A stretch of 64,000 nucleotides of DNA from Chryseobacterium indologenes. Lineage in GTDB: Bacteria; Bacteroidota; Bacteroidia; Flavobacteriales; Weeksellaceae. The position numbers and the translations under genes are program-made. Positions 9,801 through 17,980 of this stretch are shown here, piece after piece. The first letter of the stretch is position 1; each line of letters opens with the position of its first letter. The notes beneath the pieces were generated by a model. It was given only the letters and a program-made list of their open reading frames with translations. It was not told the DNA's origin and searched no databases. The stretch spans positions 62,001-126,000 of the forward strand of contig NZ_LJOD01000009.1 in NCBI RefSeq assembly GCF_001295265.1, given 5' to 3'.

Positions 9801-11620
9801 TTGGCATCAATGGCTTTATGAAGATTGATGATCTCTTCCGAGATACTCCTGGCTTTCTCTTCATAAGGCAGCAAAGCACCTTCCTGTAGCAGAAAATCCA
9901 CACAGGCATTGGATAGTTCGGTATAACGGGCAGCCAATGATTTTTCCAGAGAATCGAGAAGCGCCATGTCTGCATATTTCAATTCCCGGGCTCCGGTTAC
10001 TTCACCTCTTAAAGTTCTGATATAGGACAGGGCGTCAATGTATTCCGTTAGCTGCGAATAATGGAGCCTCTTGGTATCATCAAGTATTTTCTGGCAGGAA
10101 AGTTTTATTTTCTCTAAAGCTTCATCCGTATTTTTTCTCTGCTCTACCACTTTTTCATATTCATTAATGGCGGAATGAGCAATTTTCCGGATTTCTTTAA
10201 GCGGCTGATCCAGCTTCTGGACTTCATTTTCACCTAAAAAGTAATAGGTATCCAGAATAAAGGTGGAAAGCTTGACGATATCATCATATAATCCACTGTA
10301 CGAATCTTTTTTATTCAGAAGCGTGATAAGCTCCTGGCTTTCCGCCATTACCCTTACAATATCTTTGTTCCCTATTTTATAAATTAAGCTGTCTGCTTTT
10401 TCAGCATTTGGCAGCAATTCTTTGGAGAAGGGGGTCTGCCAGATCTGGGCCAGATGATGTTTGGTAGTCTCAATACTTTCTCTGAGGTAGATTAGTTTCC
10501 CGTCATTCAGAAGAGAGAAACCACTGCACCGGATCGGCGTTTCTATGGTCTGTGTGATGATATTGTAGGAGATAAGCTGATAGTTATTCGTTTTATCATC
10601 ATAGAATATATAAAGAAAGTTTTCACCATTAGGCTCTGTTACCGTTTTCAGGTAATACAGCCTGTTCAGATCCTGTGAAATTACTTTCAGTCCTCCGGTT
10701 TGCAGCGCATAACCGTTGGAGAATAATACTCCCTGGCTTTCAGGAAGCAGCAATCCTGAATATTTCAGGGCATCTGCTCTTGAAACGGTTTTTTCCTTGT
10801 GATTATAAATGAAATAGCGTTCTGTTTCCTGATAAGGTTTTATTTTAAACAAAACAAGGTTATCCAGGTCACAGAAATGGATCTCTGCATCATCAAGATT
10901 CTGGTCTTTATGGATGACATCTTCGGAATAGATTCCTTTTCCGGTGTCTGTATTATCTTCAACCTTGATGGTAATATCTCCCCCTATACTTTCTACGAAA
11001 ACTTTATCTGCCAGGGAAACATGGGGATGTTTTCCGGACCGCTGCATATCTCTCGTAGCTTTTGTCCATACGAAGCCATGCTGCTGCGGGTATGACGTTT
11101 CCGAAGCGCTTCTTGAATCAATATAAGTCAGCTGATTGTTTTTAATCAGCCACTTAAAGGCTTTGATATCGGAAGTGCTTTCTGAAAGCTGGAAAACCAT
11201 GTAAAGGTAGTTCTCCGTAAAAGCGAACCTTGCAAAGAAGGTATTCCTGTAATATTTATAAAGGTTTTTGAATTCATCAATAAAAACCTCATCATTAATC
11301 AGGGTGTAATCCTGAGGTTCAAAGCGGTTTTTATTGATTCTGTATATTGAAAAAACATCCGAAATATTGATTTCTGTCTGCAGGCCCAGATGGGCATTGG
11401 ATCCGAAAATAAGCTGATCTCCGAGAGAAAATATATCTTTGGCAATACAGTTGTGGTCTGTGGAAATCCGTTCGTTGGCAATAAGAGAAAAATCTATTCC
11501 TCCAAAAATGCTTTTACGGCTTTCATTAAGCTTCTGAAGTCTTTGGATCAGGTCATTCTTCTGCTCATTCAGACGGTTCTGAATAATTTCGTATGTTCCG
11601 GAATTAAGTTTTTCTGACAT
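6818..11620 (-). CDS. Giant DUF3686 / AAA ATPase ('DNA repair ATPase' family)
   Basis: A 1600-residue protein. The N-terminal part (about 1-450) matches the DUF3686-type region of proteins named 'DNA repair ATPase', a label without direct biochemical support. A long helical, coiled-coil-prone stretch follows (about 450-860). A AAA+ module lies near the C-terminus, with Walker A PPGYGKTT at about residue 1247 and Walker B VMLYLDD at about 1310. It has no signal peptide or membrane helix. It lies 222 bp downstream of the flotillin gene on the same strand and closes the flotillin/DUF1449/PspA/YbjN block. I infer a cytoplasmic remodelling ATPase acting with the membrane-stress proteins rather than a DNA-repair enzyme. 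Confidence 0.88.
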   Translation of the reverse strand: MSEKLNSGTYEIIQNRLNEQKNDLIQRLQKLNESRKSIFGGIDFSLIANERISTDHNCIAKDIFSLGDQLIFGSNAHLGLQTEINISDVFSIYRINKNRFEPQDYTLINDEVFIDEFKNLYKYYRNTFFARFAFTENYLYMVFQLSESTSDIKAFKWLIKNNQLTYIDSRSASETSYPQQHGFVWTKATRDMQRSGKHPHVSLADKVFVESIGGDITIKVEDNTDTGKGIYSEDVIHKDQNLDDAEIHFCDLDNLVLFKIKPYQETERYFIYNHKEKTVSRADALKYSGLLLPESQGVLFSNGYALQTGGLKVISQDLNRLYYLKTVTEPNGENFLYIFYDDKTNNYQLISYNIITQTIETPIRCSGFSLLNDGKLIYLRESIETTKHHLAQIWQTPFSKELLPNAEKADSLIYKIGNKDIVRVMAESQELITLLNKKDSYSGLYDDIVKLSTFILDTYYFLGENEVQKLDQPLKEIRKIAHSAINEYEKVVEQRKNTDEALEKIKLSCQKILDDTKRLHYSQLTEYIDALSYIRTLRGEVTGARELKYADMALLDSLEKSLAARYTELSNACVDFLLQEGALLPYEEKARSISEEIINLHKAIDAKTIEDSINALSGQLELLVDIVNNLKIEDTSQSTQIIENISQIFARLNQERLELGKRKREISGKELASDFQAQITLFDQSVINFLELSQTPEKCDEYLTKLSIQLEEMGTKFVDFDEFIHKIEEKREEVYEHFQNKRVQLTESRNKRTQNLFEAAQRILKSVQTKAESFDSENEINGYYASDLMVEKARDLARQLAELEDSAKSEEILTLLKTTQQEAVRKLKDKKEIYADGESIIALGDYKFAVNQQKLDLTLVLRNAQYYYHLTGTSFYEPLVFDATEDFREVWNQEFVSENAQVKRFEYLAWNVFSAHKKLASDLEIEAAVQQFTAAHFGEGLVKGIHDKDAQVIVSKLQQMHNELGLMRFSAGERVLAQLFWFFLKPERKEYYTRQFEAAEIISHSFANAQGFEYLLTELSGEIRTFAAETRFLPNTDFFNAALYLKQENRENFLITEQAGALYELFLKELKEKGKDLEFIEQIRAMYLYPSACYYTAESALKAFDPNADENGIREAAAFLITQKFDPKNIRHVSFETTIKDLRSLEKDTEYLLNYFEFASRLSHFNTITVPKYRKLQDLKYNWVGEKKKALKLDTFKPQVLSSFIRNKLINDVYFPLIGANLAKQLGTAGSDKRTDRMGMLLLVSPPGYGKTTLMEYMAERMGLVFMKINGPSLGYDILSTDPSEAKNAGARQELEKLNLALEMGDNVMLYLDDIQHCNPEFLQKFISLADGQRKIEGIYNGESKTYDLRSKRFCLVMAGNPYTENGEKFKIPDMLANRSDTYNLGEISGSRTDLFDLSLIENSLMSNEYLTRLTQPGIDNLYRLYECVVTNNPADNLKGNFSSNEIADFRAVLENTITVRNMILKVNKEYISSAAMSDDYRNEPPFKLQGSYRNMNKLIAQIQPILKKNEVVQLVLDHYQNESQTLTTGAEANMLKLKELIGSLSEQEKERWNEIKKTFVKNKTLKGLGENDRMSQIVALLAQFGDGLEGIKEALRKVE

Positions 11621-11700
11621 AGTGTTGGATTAGGTTGTCACGGCTGCTATAACACAGCAGATCTTGGTGTGGAACGAATAAGTCTTTGCTTTTATCTTCT

Positions 11701-11733
11701 AAACCTTATAGGCTTTTGAAACCTATAAGTTTT
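11701..11733 (-). terminator. Hairpin between flotillin and AAA ATPase genes
   Basis: Inverted repeat AAACCTTATAGG / CCTATAAGTTT with a 9-base loop, one mismatch in the stem. The minus-strand 3' side is only moderately T-rich, so it may be a partial terminator or attenuator that lowers expression of the downstream ATPase gene. Confidence 0.5.
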
Positions 11734-11843
11734 GCATTATAAACAATTAACTTTTTTTTCAATCTGATTATCAATGCATAATCAGATTTCAGCAAAGTAA
11801 AAAACTCTCGTTGAGAAATACATTTTCAGCTTTTATGCCTGTA

Positions 11844-13865
11844 TTAAATAGAGTTGTTATTTACCGGTTTATTTTCCACCCCCAGATGTTTTGCCATGTC
11901 CAGAGCTTTTTCCAGAATACCTTTTTCCTGCTGGTCTGCAACGCTGTTTAGTTTGAAGATCAGGGAAGCGATACTCATATTTTTAATGTCATCTGTTGAG
12001 ATCCTGTATTTGTCTACCATTCCCATCACTTTACCAATGATATTTTCACCATCGCCTAGAAGGTTATCTCTAAGAACCCGGGCATTTTCACTGTGATTTA
12101 CAAATTTATCCAAACCTTTTCCTGCTGAAACCTGGCGGATCACATTATCAAAGAAGGTGTTGTCTCCACCTACGATATCAATCTTGGCCGATTTAAAGGC
12201 TTCTGCCAATACCAGCGACTGCGCGTCTGCAATATCTTTCTGGATAGCGATCTGAGCAAGTTCCACTTCTTTTTCTTTGTTTAGTTTCAGACGGAATTCT
12301 TCGTGATCTTTTCCGGCATCGTTCAGTTTCTTCATTGCTTCTGCTTTTTCGTTGATTCCAGCTGCTTCCGCTAAAGCCTTTTCTTTGATTACTTCTGCCT
12401 GGGCAATTCCTTCTTTCTTAACAGCTTCTGCTTTTTTCTCAATGACAACAGCTTCCACAATACCCTGTCTTTCCGCTGCATCAGCTTTAGCGTGTAATAC
12501 CTGAGCCTCAGATAATCCTACTGTTGCTTCTTCTTTTGCTTTGGCATCAGCGATAATTTTACGAGCTTCTGCTTCTTTTTCTGCTGCATCTCTTTTTGCC
12601 TGTGCTTCAATTACGTATTTCTGTGCATCTTTCTCTGCTGCCAGTTTTCTTGCTTCTGCGGCTCTGGTTTCTTCAATCAGCTTTTTCTCTGCTTCCTGGG
12701 TAGCCAGCGTAATTTCTACCTGCTTGTTTCTCTCGGCAGTTTTGAATGCTTCAAGGTCTTTGATTCCCTGCTGTTCTTCCACCACGGTTTTTTCCATGGT
12801 CAGACGCTCACGGATCGCATCCTGAATGCTTTTCTTTTCCAGTTCAATGGCTTTGTCTTTTTCAATCTGTGCAAGGGAAACGATTCTTTCTCTTTCTGTT
12901 GCTTCAAGAGCTTTGTCTTTCATTACTCTTTCTGTTTCTACAAGATCGGCACGTTCTTTATTTTTGGCAGCAATAACCACCTGGCGAAGCTTATTTTCTT
13001 CTGCAATCTGAAGTTTTTCTTCTGTAGCGATTCTTACGGTTTCATATCTCAGGCGCTCCTCTTCTTCTACTTTTAAAATTTCTGCATTTTCACGGGCTTT
13101 GATATTGGCTACTTCTCTTTTTTGAGATTCTTCTTTTTCCGCCAGCTGCTTTTCGAGCTCCAGGATGGCTTCACGGGCTTCAACATTCTGTTTGGTGATG
13201 GTTTTTTCCTCATCCCTACGCACCTGATTTGCTTTAATATTCTGATTTGCTGTAAGTTCAGTAATTTTCTTTATCCCTTCAGAATCCAGAATATTATCTT
13301 TATCCAGCTTATCAATGGAAGTCTGTTCAAGGTAGTCAATCGCGCAGTCGTCAAGGACATATCCGTTAAGGTCTGTTCCGATGATATGAAGAATTTCTTG
13401 GCGGAATTCGCTTCTTGCTTCGTATAATTCGGTAAAATCAAATTTCTTTCCTACTGTTTTAAGGGCTTCTGAAAATTTTGCTTCAAACAGTTCTCTTAAG
13501 GTACCTGCATCAGAAGCTCTCTGGCATCCGATTGTTTGGGCAACATTGACAATATCGTCTACGGATTTGTTTACCCGGATAAAGAAGGCTACCTGAATAT
13601 CGGCCCTCATGTTATCTTTACAGATCAGTCCGGCTTTTCCTTCTCTTGCGATTTCCAGTTTTTTTACGGAAATATCCATAGATTCCATACGGTGAATGAT
13701 AGGGATTACTATTCCTGCATTAAAAAATACTTTCGTGCCGCCATATCCTGTTCTCAAAATAACGATTCCCTGAACGGTTTTCTTATACATGGAAAGGATC
13801 CAGAAAACCAACCCGACTGAAGCCACTACAGCAACAATAATTCCAGCAATAAAAGGTAAATTCAT
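11844..13865 (-). CDS. Flotillin-family SPFH-domain protein
   Basis: Membrane scaffold protein of 673 residues. One N-terminal transmembrane helix (about residues 5-27) anchors it; an SPFH/band 7 domain follows (about 30-210). A very long Ala/Glu/Lys-rich coiled coil spans about 215-530, with repeated AEK-, EAR- and KEEA-type heptads. The C-terminal segment (about 540-660) resembles the flotillin oligomerisation tail. Bacterial flotillins organise ordered membrane domains and often neighbour a NfeD-like or OB-fold partner, which fits the DUF1449 gene directly upstream. In this block it probably forms a PspA-linked membrane-repair assembly. Confidence 0.93.
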   Translation of the reverse strand: MNLPFIAGIIVAVVASVGLVFWILSMYKKTVQGIVILRTGYGGTKVFFNAGIVIPIIHRMESMDISVKKLEIAREGKAGLICKDNMRADIQVAFFIRVNKSVDDIVNVAQTIGCQRASDAGTLRELFEAKFSEALKTVGKKFDFTELYEARSEFRQEILHIIGTDLNGYVLDDCAIDYLEQTSIDKLDKDNILDSEGIKKITELTANQNIKANQVRRDEEKTITKQNVEAREAILELEKQLAEKEESQKREVANIKARENAEILKVEEEERLRYETVRIATEEKLQIAEENKLRQVVIAAKNKERADLVETERVMKDKALEATERERIVSLAQIEKDKAIELEKKSIQDAIRERLTMEKTVVEEQQGIKDLEAFKTAERNKQVEITLATQEAEKKLIEETRAAEARKLAAEKDAQKYVIEAQAKRDAAEKEAEARKIIADAKAKEEATVGLSEAQVLHAKADAAERQGIVEAVVIEKKAEAVKKEGIAQAEVIKEKALAEAAGINEKAEAMKKLNDAGKDHEEFRLKLNKEKEVELAQIAIQKDIADAQSLVLAEAFKSAKIDIVGGDNTFFDNVIRQVSAGKGLDKFVNHSENARVLRDNLLGDGENIIGKVMGMVDKYRISTDDIKNMSIASLIFKLNSVADQQEKGILEKALDMAKHLGVENKPVNNNSI

Positions 13866-13987
13866 AGTTTATTAATGTTTATTTATAAGTAAATGTGTTT
13901 TTTTGTTTCTTCTAAAAATATTGGCTCAGGATATCCAGGATATAGCTGAATATAATCATAAAAATAGAAAGCATATCTTCAGTGTTT

Positions 13988-14638
13988 TTAATATCTCATC
14001 GATTTCCGTACATAGTAAATTCTTTTATCATAGTCTTCGTCTACAATCATGACGTGCGTTCCGTGTTCCAGCTTCACTCCATTTTCGCTTTTTACCATCA
14101 GGGTCATCGGGTCACTTCCGATAAAGACTTCCATCATTCCTATTTTATCATCCTGAATGCCGGATTTCAGCCTTCCTTCTCTTCCCAGAAAATCATGGGC
14201 TACTTCTCCTTTATGGTTTATTTCTTTAAAAAATGGATTTAAGGGCTTCAAAATCAGCTTTGTCAGAAGCATTCCTGCAATCAGCAAAGGAAATAAGGCT
14301 AAAATTCCCAGCCATGTAGGCAGCTTTACGAAATAATTCAGATAAAACGATCCTAACCACGCGATCAGAAGTGACAGGGTAAGGAAATAGGTCATAGGAA
14401 CAATATCCAGATTAAGAAATTTCAGGAACTGCATCCATGCGGAGGCATCGTGATCAGCAACATGAACATGTCCGTCCGGAGAATCTGTACCGGTATCCAG
14501 GTCATGATGTATTCCCACGTCAATATCCAATCCGGTGAGTATGGTAAATATCCAGTAAATCACGGACAGGGCCAGCAAAACGCTTAATACGGTATTTACC
14601 GGGGAAAATGCTGTGTTTAAAAATTCCTGAAAGGTCAT
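13988..14638 (-). CDS. DUF1449/OB-fold membrane protein (YqiJ/NfeD-like)
   Basis: Predicted membrane protein of 216 residues. Hydrophobic helices at about residues 15-35, 78-100 and 105-125 are followed by a soluble C-terminal OB-fold-like domain (about 135-216, GRLKSGIQDDKIGMMEVFIG and the MIVDEDYDKRIYYV end). This architecture is typical of YqiJ/DUF1449 proteins, partners of flotillins. The His/Asp-rich loop at about 38-68 (VGIHHDLDTGTDSPDGHVHVADHD, here given in part) could bind metal. Its start is 1 bp past the PspA stop overlap region, so it is translated in the same operon between PspA and flotillin. Confidence 0.85.
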   Translation of the reverse strand: MTFQEFLNTAFSPVNTVLSVLLALSVIYWIFTILTGLDIDVGIHHDLDTGTDSPDGHVHVADHDASAWMQFLKFLNLDIVPMTYFLTLSLLIAWLGSFYLNYFVKLPTWLGILALFPLLIAGMLLTKLILKPLNPFFKEINHKGEVAHDFLGREGRLKSGIQDDKIGMMEVFIGSDPMTLMVKSENGVKLEHGTHVMIVDEDYDKRIYYVRKSMRY

Positions 14639-14639
14639 A

Positions 14640-15341
14640 TCAGCCTTTTTTAAGTGTTTCTTTTAATCTGTTTAAAGCTTCTTCAGCTTCTGTATCTTTG
14701 GTACTGACCATGGCATCTATTTCTTCATCAATGCTTTTTCCTGCTTTTGAAATATCGGCATAGGCTTCTGCAACGGCTTCCTGCTGTACCACTCTTTCTT
14801 TAAGCTTTTCCAGCATGGTTACGGCACTGCTGGTATCCATCTGGGTCATTTTCCGGTTGATATCTCTGGTTGCCTCACTTACCTGAACTCTTGCTTTTAA
14901 GGTAATGAGTTCATTTTCCCATTTGGCAATACTGGATTTCAGATGGGCAATACTGGTCTGCATTTTCTCACAGTCGGCCTGAAGCTTTTCATGCTCTTTC
15001 TGTAGTGTGGCTGCATTTTCTTTAGAAGAAGACTGCCTTTTCAGGGCTTCTTTGGCCAGCCGGTCAGCTTCCTGAGGATTTGCTTCTCCTCTTTCTGCCT
15101 TCTGAACGATCATTACCGCTTTGTTATAGTAATCTTCAGCAACCTGCTTTTCTGCTTCGGCTGCATTTTTTTTTCGGATAGCCAGGGCTTTCAGCTGTGC
15201 CAGGGCTTCAATACTTTTGCCCAGTTCTTCTTTCATTTCCCGGATTCCCTGTTCGGTTAAGTTGATGGGGTCTTCAAAGCTTTCGATCACCGAATGGATC
15301 TCTGCCTTTCCTATTGTTAATAATCTTTTAAAAATGTTCAT
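14640..15341 (-). CDS. PspA/IM30 family protein
   Basis: Peripheral membrane-repair protein of 233 residues, predicted almost wholly helical and coiled coil. The N-terminal amphipathic start MNIFKRLLTIGKAEIHSVIE followed by EDPINLTEQGIREM is characteristic of PspA/Vipp1. Members form ESCRT-III-like polymers on stressed inner membranes. It is the second gene of the minus-strand block, 18 bp after the YbjN-like gene and immediately before the DUF1449 protein. No PspF-like sigma54 activator is nearby, so regulation differs from the enterobacterial psp system. Confidence 0.93.
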   Translation of the reverse strand: MNIFKRLLTIGKAEIHSVIESFEDPINLTEQGIREMKEELGKSIEALAQLKALAIRKKNAAEAEKQVAEDYYNKAVMIVQKAERGEANPQEADRLAKEALKRQSSSKENAATLQKEHEKLQADCEKMQTSIAHLKSSIAKWENELITLKARVQVSEATRDINRKMTQMDTSSAVTMLEKLKERVVQQEAVAEAYADISKAGKSIDEEIDAMVSTKDTEAEEALNRLKETLKKG

Positions 15342-15359
15342 GACAATATCTTTTGTGAA

Positions 15360-15755
15360 TTACTTACTCATTTCAAGCATTTCGTTGGCAAATTCCCCTA
15401 CAAGAATTCCCAGTGAGTTGATGGAGGCCATTACTTCGTTTTGTGCCATATTATCGGTAGGAAGGGTATCTCTGAAAATCACCCGCTTTCCCGTGTGGTC
15501 CAGAACAAATGCTCCGTGTACGATATCCCTGTTTTTCTGAAGCAGGATTCTGTATGTTTTTTCGGTAGGATTTTTTATTTCGAAAAGAAACTGCTCCATG
15601 ATCAGTATGGAATCAGATACAATAAGGATCATATTCTTGATTCCGTTGGATTCTTTCTCTATGATTAAAATTCTCTGAGCTTCATCTTCCAGCGTGATAT
15701 TAAACTCATAATCTAACAACCACTCTTTGACTGTTCTAAATATTTGATTTTTCAT
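15360..15755 (-). CDS. YbjN/CesT-Tir-like small protein
   Basis: A 131-residue soluble protein with an alpha-beta pattern like the YbjN or type III secretion chaperone fold (EWLLDYEFNITLEDEAQRIL, then VSDSILIMEQFLFEI). Such proteins are recurrent neighbours of PspA-type genes and are presumed to be chaperones or adaptors. It is the first gene of the envelope-stress block, transcribed from the well-formed promoter at 15789-15819. Family assignment is by pattern, not by a diagnostic motif. Confidence 0.7.
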   Translation of the reverse strand: MKNQIFRTVKEWLLDYEFNITLEDEAQRILIIEKESNGIKNMILIVSDSILIMEQFLFEIKNPTEKTYRILLQKNRDIVHGAFVLDHTGKRVIFRDTLPTDNMAQNEVMASINSLGILVGEFANEMLEMSK

Positions 15756-15788
15756 GATGGCTGGTTTAGTTGTTTAAAATTCTTTACA

Positions 15789-15819
15789 CAAATATAAAAT
15801 AAAATTTTCAAAATGCAAA
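15789..15819 (-). promoter_or_regulatory. Bacteroidota-type promoter for the PspA/flotillin block
   Basis: On the minus strand TTTG (15816-15819) and TATATTTG (15789-15796) are separated by 19 bp, a near-perfect match to the Bacteroidota -33/-7 consensus. It lies 34 bp before the ATG at 15755. Confidence 0.75.
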
Positions 15820-15860
15820 TATTTTTAGCATTCATTTGTTTGATATTTGTCTATATTTGC
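15815..15860. promoter_or_regulatory. Inverted repeat GCAAATAT / ATATTTGC in divergent promoter
   Basis: GCAAATAT at 15815-15822 is repeated in inverse at 15853-15860. The right arm coincides with a TATATTTG -7 box (15852-15859) for the XRE gene, the left arm with the -33 of the opposite promoter. It may be an operator of the XRE protein, or only the symmetry of two promoter boxes. Confidence 0.4.
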
Positions 15861-15877
15861 AAAAAAGATTAGACAAA

Positions 15878-16489
15878 ATGAGCTTTTTCGGAACCAATAT
15901 CAAGAAAATAAGACAGGTTAAAGGGCTGAGCCAAAAGGCTTTTGCTGATCTGTTCGACTTAAACAGAGGAGTCATCAGTTCTTATGAAGAAGGACGTGCC
16001 GAGCCTAAAATTGAAACGATTCTGAAAGTAGCAAACCATTTTAACCTGAATCTTGATAAATTACTGACTGAAACCTTACAGGTAAATCAGTTAGCGAGTG
16101 TTTCCGATATTGACCAGCTTATGTTTTTCCCTGAACTGGCCATAAAGAACACTGCTGAAAAGGCCGCGGAATCGGAAAACAGCTCAGCCAACTCCAGTAT
16201 AGTGCAAAAAATATTAGCATCTGTTGATCTTGTATATGAATTCACACCCCAGAACTCTTTGCTTTCACCTTATCATTACGGTGATATCTTATTTCTCAAT
16301 AAAGCAGAATATAAAAAAGATTCGCCTGCCACCCTTTTCACTCTTACAGAAGGCGGCTTACAGTATGCTTCAGAAGATCATACAGACCTTTATAAAGTTG
16401 TAGGATCGGTTTCTACTTCGGAAAAAAATATTTTTACAGATATTCTGGAGAGGCTCGATTTATTAGAAAAAAGTATCGGCAAAAAATAA
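15878..16489 (+). CDS. XRE-family HTH regulator
   Basis: DNA-binding regulator of about 203 residues. The HTH (about residues 5-60) reads IKKIRQVKGLSQKAFADLFD, then LNRGVISSYEEGRAEP. The C-terminal half (about 110-200) looks like a LexA/S24-like or ligand-sensing beta domain without a clear protease dyad. I start at the ATG at 15878; the open frame extends 14 codons upstream but these overlap the -7 box TATATTTG. It is transcribed divergently from the YbjN/PspA/flotillin block across a shared 122-bp region, so it is the best local candidate to control that block. Confidence 0.88.
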   Translation: MSFFGTNIKKIRQVKGLSQKAFADLFDLNRGVISSYEEGRAEPKIETILKVANHFNLNLDKLLTETLQVNQLASVSDIDQLMFFPELAIKNTAEKAAESENSSANSSIVQKILASVDLVYEFTPQNSLLSPYHYGDILFLNKAEYKKDSPATLFTLTEGGLQYASEDHTDLYKVVGSVSTSEKNIFTDILERLDLLEKSIGKK

Positions 16490-16660
16490 AAAAGGGGAAT
16501 AAGTCCGGATATTTTACAAAATTCGGTTTAATAAGTACGTTTTAAGATCTCCAAAGGCGTTTCGTTATTCCTGAAATACAAGATTGTATCTAATATTATA
16601 TCTTTAAAGTATCAGACTATATTGTAACTTGCATTAAGCACAAAACACCAATCATTATAA

Positions 16661-16696
16661 AAACAAAAACTCTCCGCCAGATTGACAGAGAGTTTT
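16661..16696 (-). terminator. Terminator after tRNA-Leu copy 1
   Basis: Stem AAAACTCTC / GAGAGTTTT with a 13-base loop, followed on the minus strand by TTGTTTTT. It lies 14 bp past the tRNA 3' end. Confidence 0.75.
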
Positions 16697-16709
16697 AAAG
16701 CACGATTAG

Positions 16710-16791
16710 TGCGGATGAAGGGACTCGAACCCCCACGCCTCACGGCACCAGATCCTAAGTCTGGCGTGGCTACCAATTACACCACATCCGC
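16710..16791 (-). tRNA. tRNA-Leu(UAG), copy 1
   Basis: An 82-nt cloverleaf on the minus strand. The acceptor stem pairs GCGGATG with CATCCGC; discriminator A; T-arm GGGGGTTCGAGTCCC; anticodon loop CTTAGGA with anticodon TAG at 16755-16757; extended variable arm typical of Leu. CCA is not encoded. It is identical in sequence to the copy at 20415-20496. Confidence 0.95.
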
Positions 16792-17157
16792 GGGATTTTC
16801 TGTTGGCAAATATAGGGCTTTAATTTAAATTTACAAAACAAAAACCCTGAGTATTCGGTAAAAAACACCAAGTATTTGATAGTATATAGATTAGAGTTCT
16901 GTAATTTTTTGTAGCTTAGTATTATTGAAAAACTGTATTTCATCTGTATATGAAACAAAAATTTCTGTCAGCTGACATACAGGAAAAGTTTTCAGCTTAC
17001 AATACCCAAACTAAAACTGCCATGAAACCCATCTTTTCTCTTTACTTTCCAGAAACTAATCCTTTCAGCCCTATTACAGGATTAGAATTTTCGACCAGCT
17101 CTAGCTGTTATAGCATCCCCGTAAAAAGCAGTTTAAATTAATGAATTAACACTTTTA
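16792..17157. other. Intergenic region upstream of tRNA-Leu and the small-gene block
   Basis: AT-rich. A 63-codon plus-strand frame at 16950-17141 has Thr/Ser/Pro-rich composition and no recognisable features; I regard it as non-coding. No repeat or clear operator is seen. Confidence 0.5.
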
Positions 17158-17721
17158 ATGAGAAAACAAAAAGAGAAATACGTGAAATGCCCATGCTGCT
17201 CCATAGAGAAGCCCAGAACAGAAATTACAGTCTGTCTGTCGATTCTTGGAAAGATCATCGTGAAACACTATGAAATGTCCGCTTCTGATGCTTATGAAAT
17301 GTTGATTGACAGTAATTATATATGGGCCTGTGACGACTGTTTAAACCGTAAAAAAGCCATTGTTGCATTTCCCACATTCCAAAATAATGAGCTGGATTCT
17401 TATTTGGCTTACTACGATACAGACGTCACCTGCAGAACGTGCGGAACAAAATTTACATTTACAAAAGAAGAAAAAAAACTCTGGTATGAAACATTAAAAT
17501 TCAGAATGGAATCAATGCCGGTGAATTGTTTACCATGCAGAAAACAAGTCCGTTTGCTGAAAGCTCAAAACAACACCCTTTCTGAGATCCTCAAAAAAGA
17601 CGCCCATGAAATTTCAATTGAAGAACTTAAAACTTTAGTTGATATTTACACCCAGTGGGATAAGCAGGAAAAAGCAACATATTACGAAAGGCTTATCACG
17701 AAAAAGCTTAAATCATTATAA
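17158..17721 (+). CDS. Hypothetical zinc-ribbon protein, 187 aa
   Basis: Soluble protein with two four-cysteine sets: CPCC (about residue 11) paired with CDDC (about 58), and CRTC (about 91) paired with CLPC (about 122). The latter resembles the probable zinc-ribbon (zf-trcl-like) modules. The C-terminal helix region is Lys/Glu-rich. It is first in a plus-strand run of five small genes, 12 bp before a small membrane protein. No function can be assigned; a nucleic-acid or protein-binding zinc protein is a guess. Confidence 0.75.
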   Translation: MRKQKEKYVKCPCCSIEKPRTEITVCLSILGKIIVKHYEMSASDAYEMLIDSNYIWACDDCLNRKKAIVAFPTFQNNELDSYLAYYDTDVTCRTCGTKFTFTKEEKKLWYETLKFRMESMPVNCLPCRKQVRLLKAQNNTLSEILKKDAHEISIEELKTLVDIYTQWDKQEKATYYERLITKKLKSL

Positions 17722-17733
17722 TATTCACAGACC

Positions 17734-17973
17734 ATGAAACAGTTCTCCAGAATTCTAATTGTTATACTGACTATTATCAGCTCTTTATTACTTTTAGCCA
17801 TGATCATTACCTGCATTGCTATGAACGTAAGTTACTGGGGCAGCACAATGGGTAATGAGGCATCCGGATTTTATAACGCTGCGGTATTGATGACTTTCTT
17901 TATAAGTCTGCCCACAATAACTTTATGGTACATTTTATTGCAACAAAGAAAACAAAACATCAACTCTAAATAA
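17734..17973 (+). CDS. Small membrane protein, 79 aa
   Basis: Two predicted transmembrane helices (about residues 8-29 and 48-70) and a basic, Gln/Lys-rich C-terminal tail, giving an in-in or out-out topology. It follows the zinc-ribbon gene by 12 bp and precedes a secreted protein by 7 bp, so all three are probably co-transcribed. No family recognised. Confidence 0.65.
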   Translation: MKQFSRILIVILTIISSLLLLAMIITCIAMNVSYWGSTMGNEASGFYNAAVLMTFFISLPTITLWYILLQQRKQNINSK

Positions 17974-17980
17974 CCCAACA

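Noticed and set aside
12196-13271. Internal repeats in the flotillin gene
   Set aside because: Ala/Glu/Lys heptads of a coiled coil, not DNA repeats or a CRISPR array.
15772-15792. TTACACAAA half-site upstream of the YbjN-like gene
   Set aside because: The other half (GTTTAAAAT) does not fit the TTWGYGTWA pattern; probably part of the promoter.
16950-17141. 63-codon plus-strand open frame
   Set aside because: Composition rich in Ser/Thr/Pro, no motif, no promoter; overlaps no conserved unit. Treated as non-coding.
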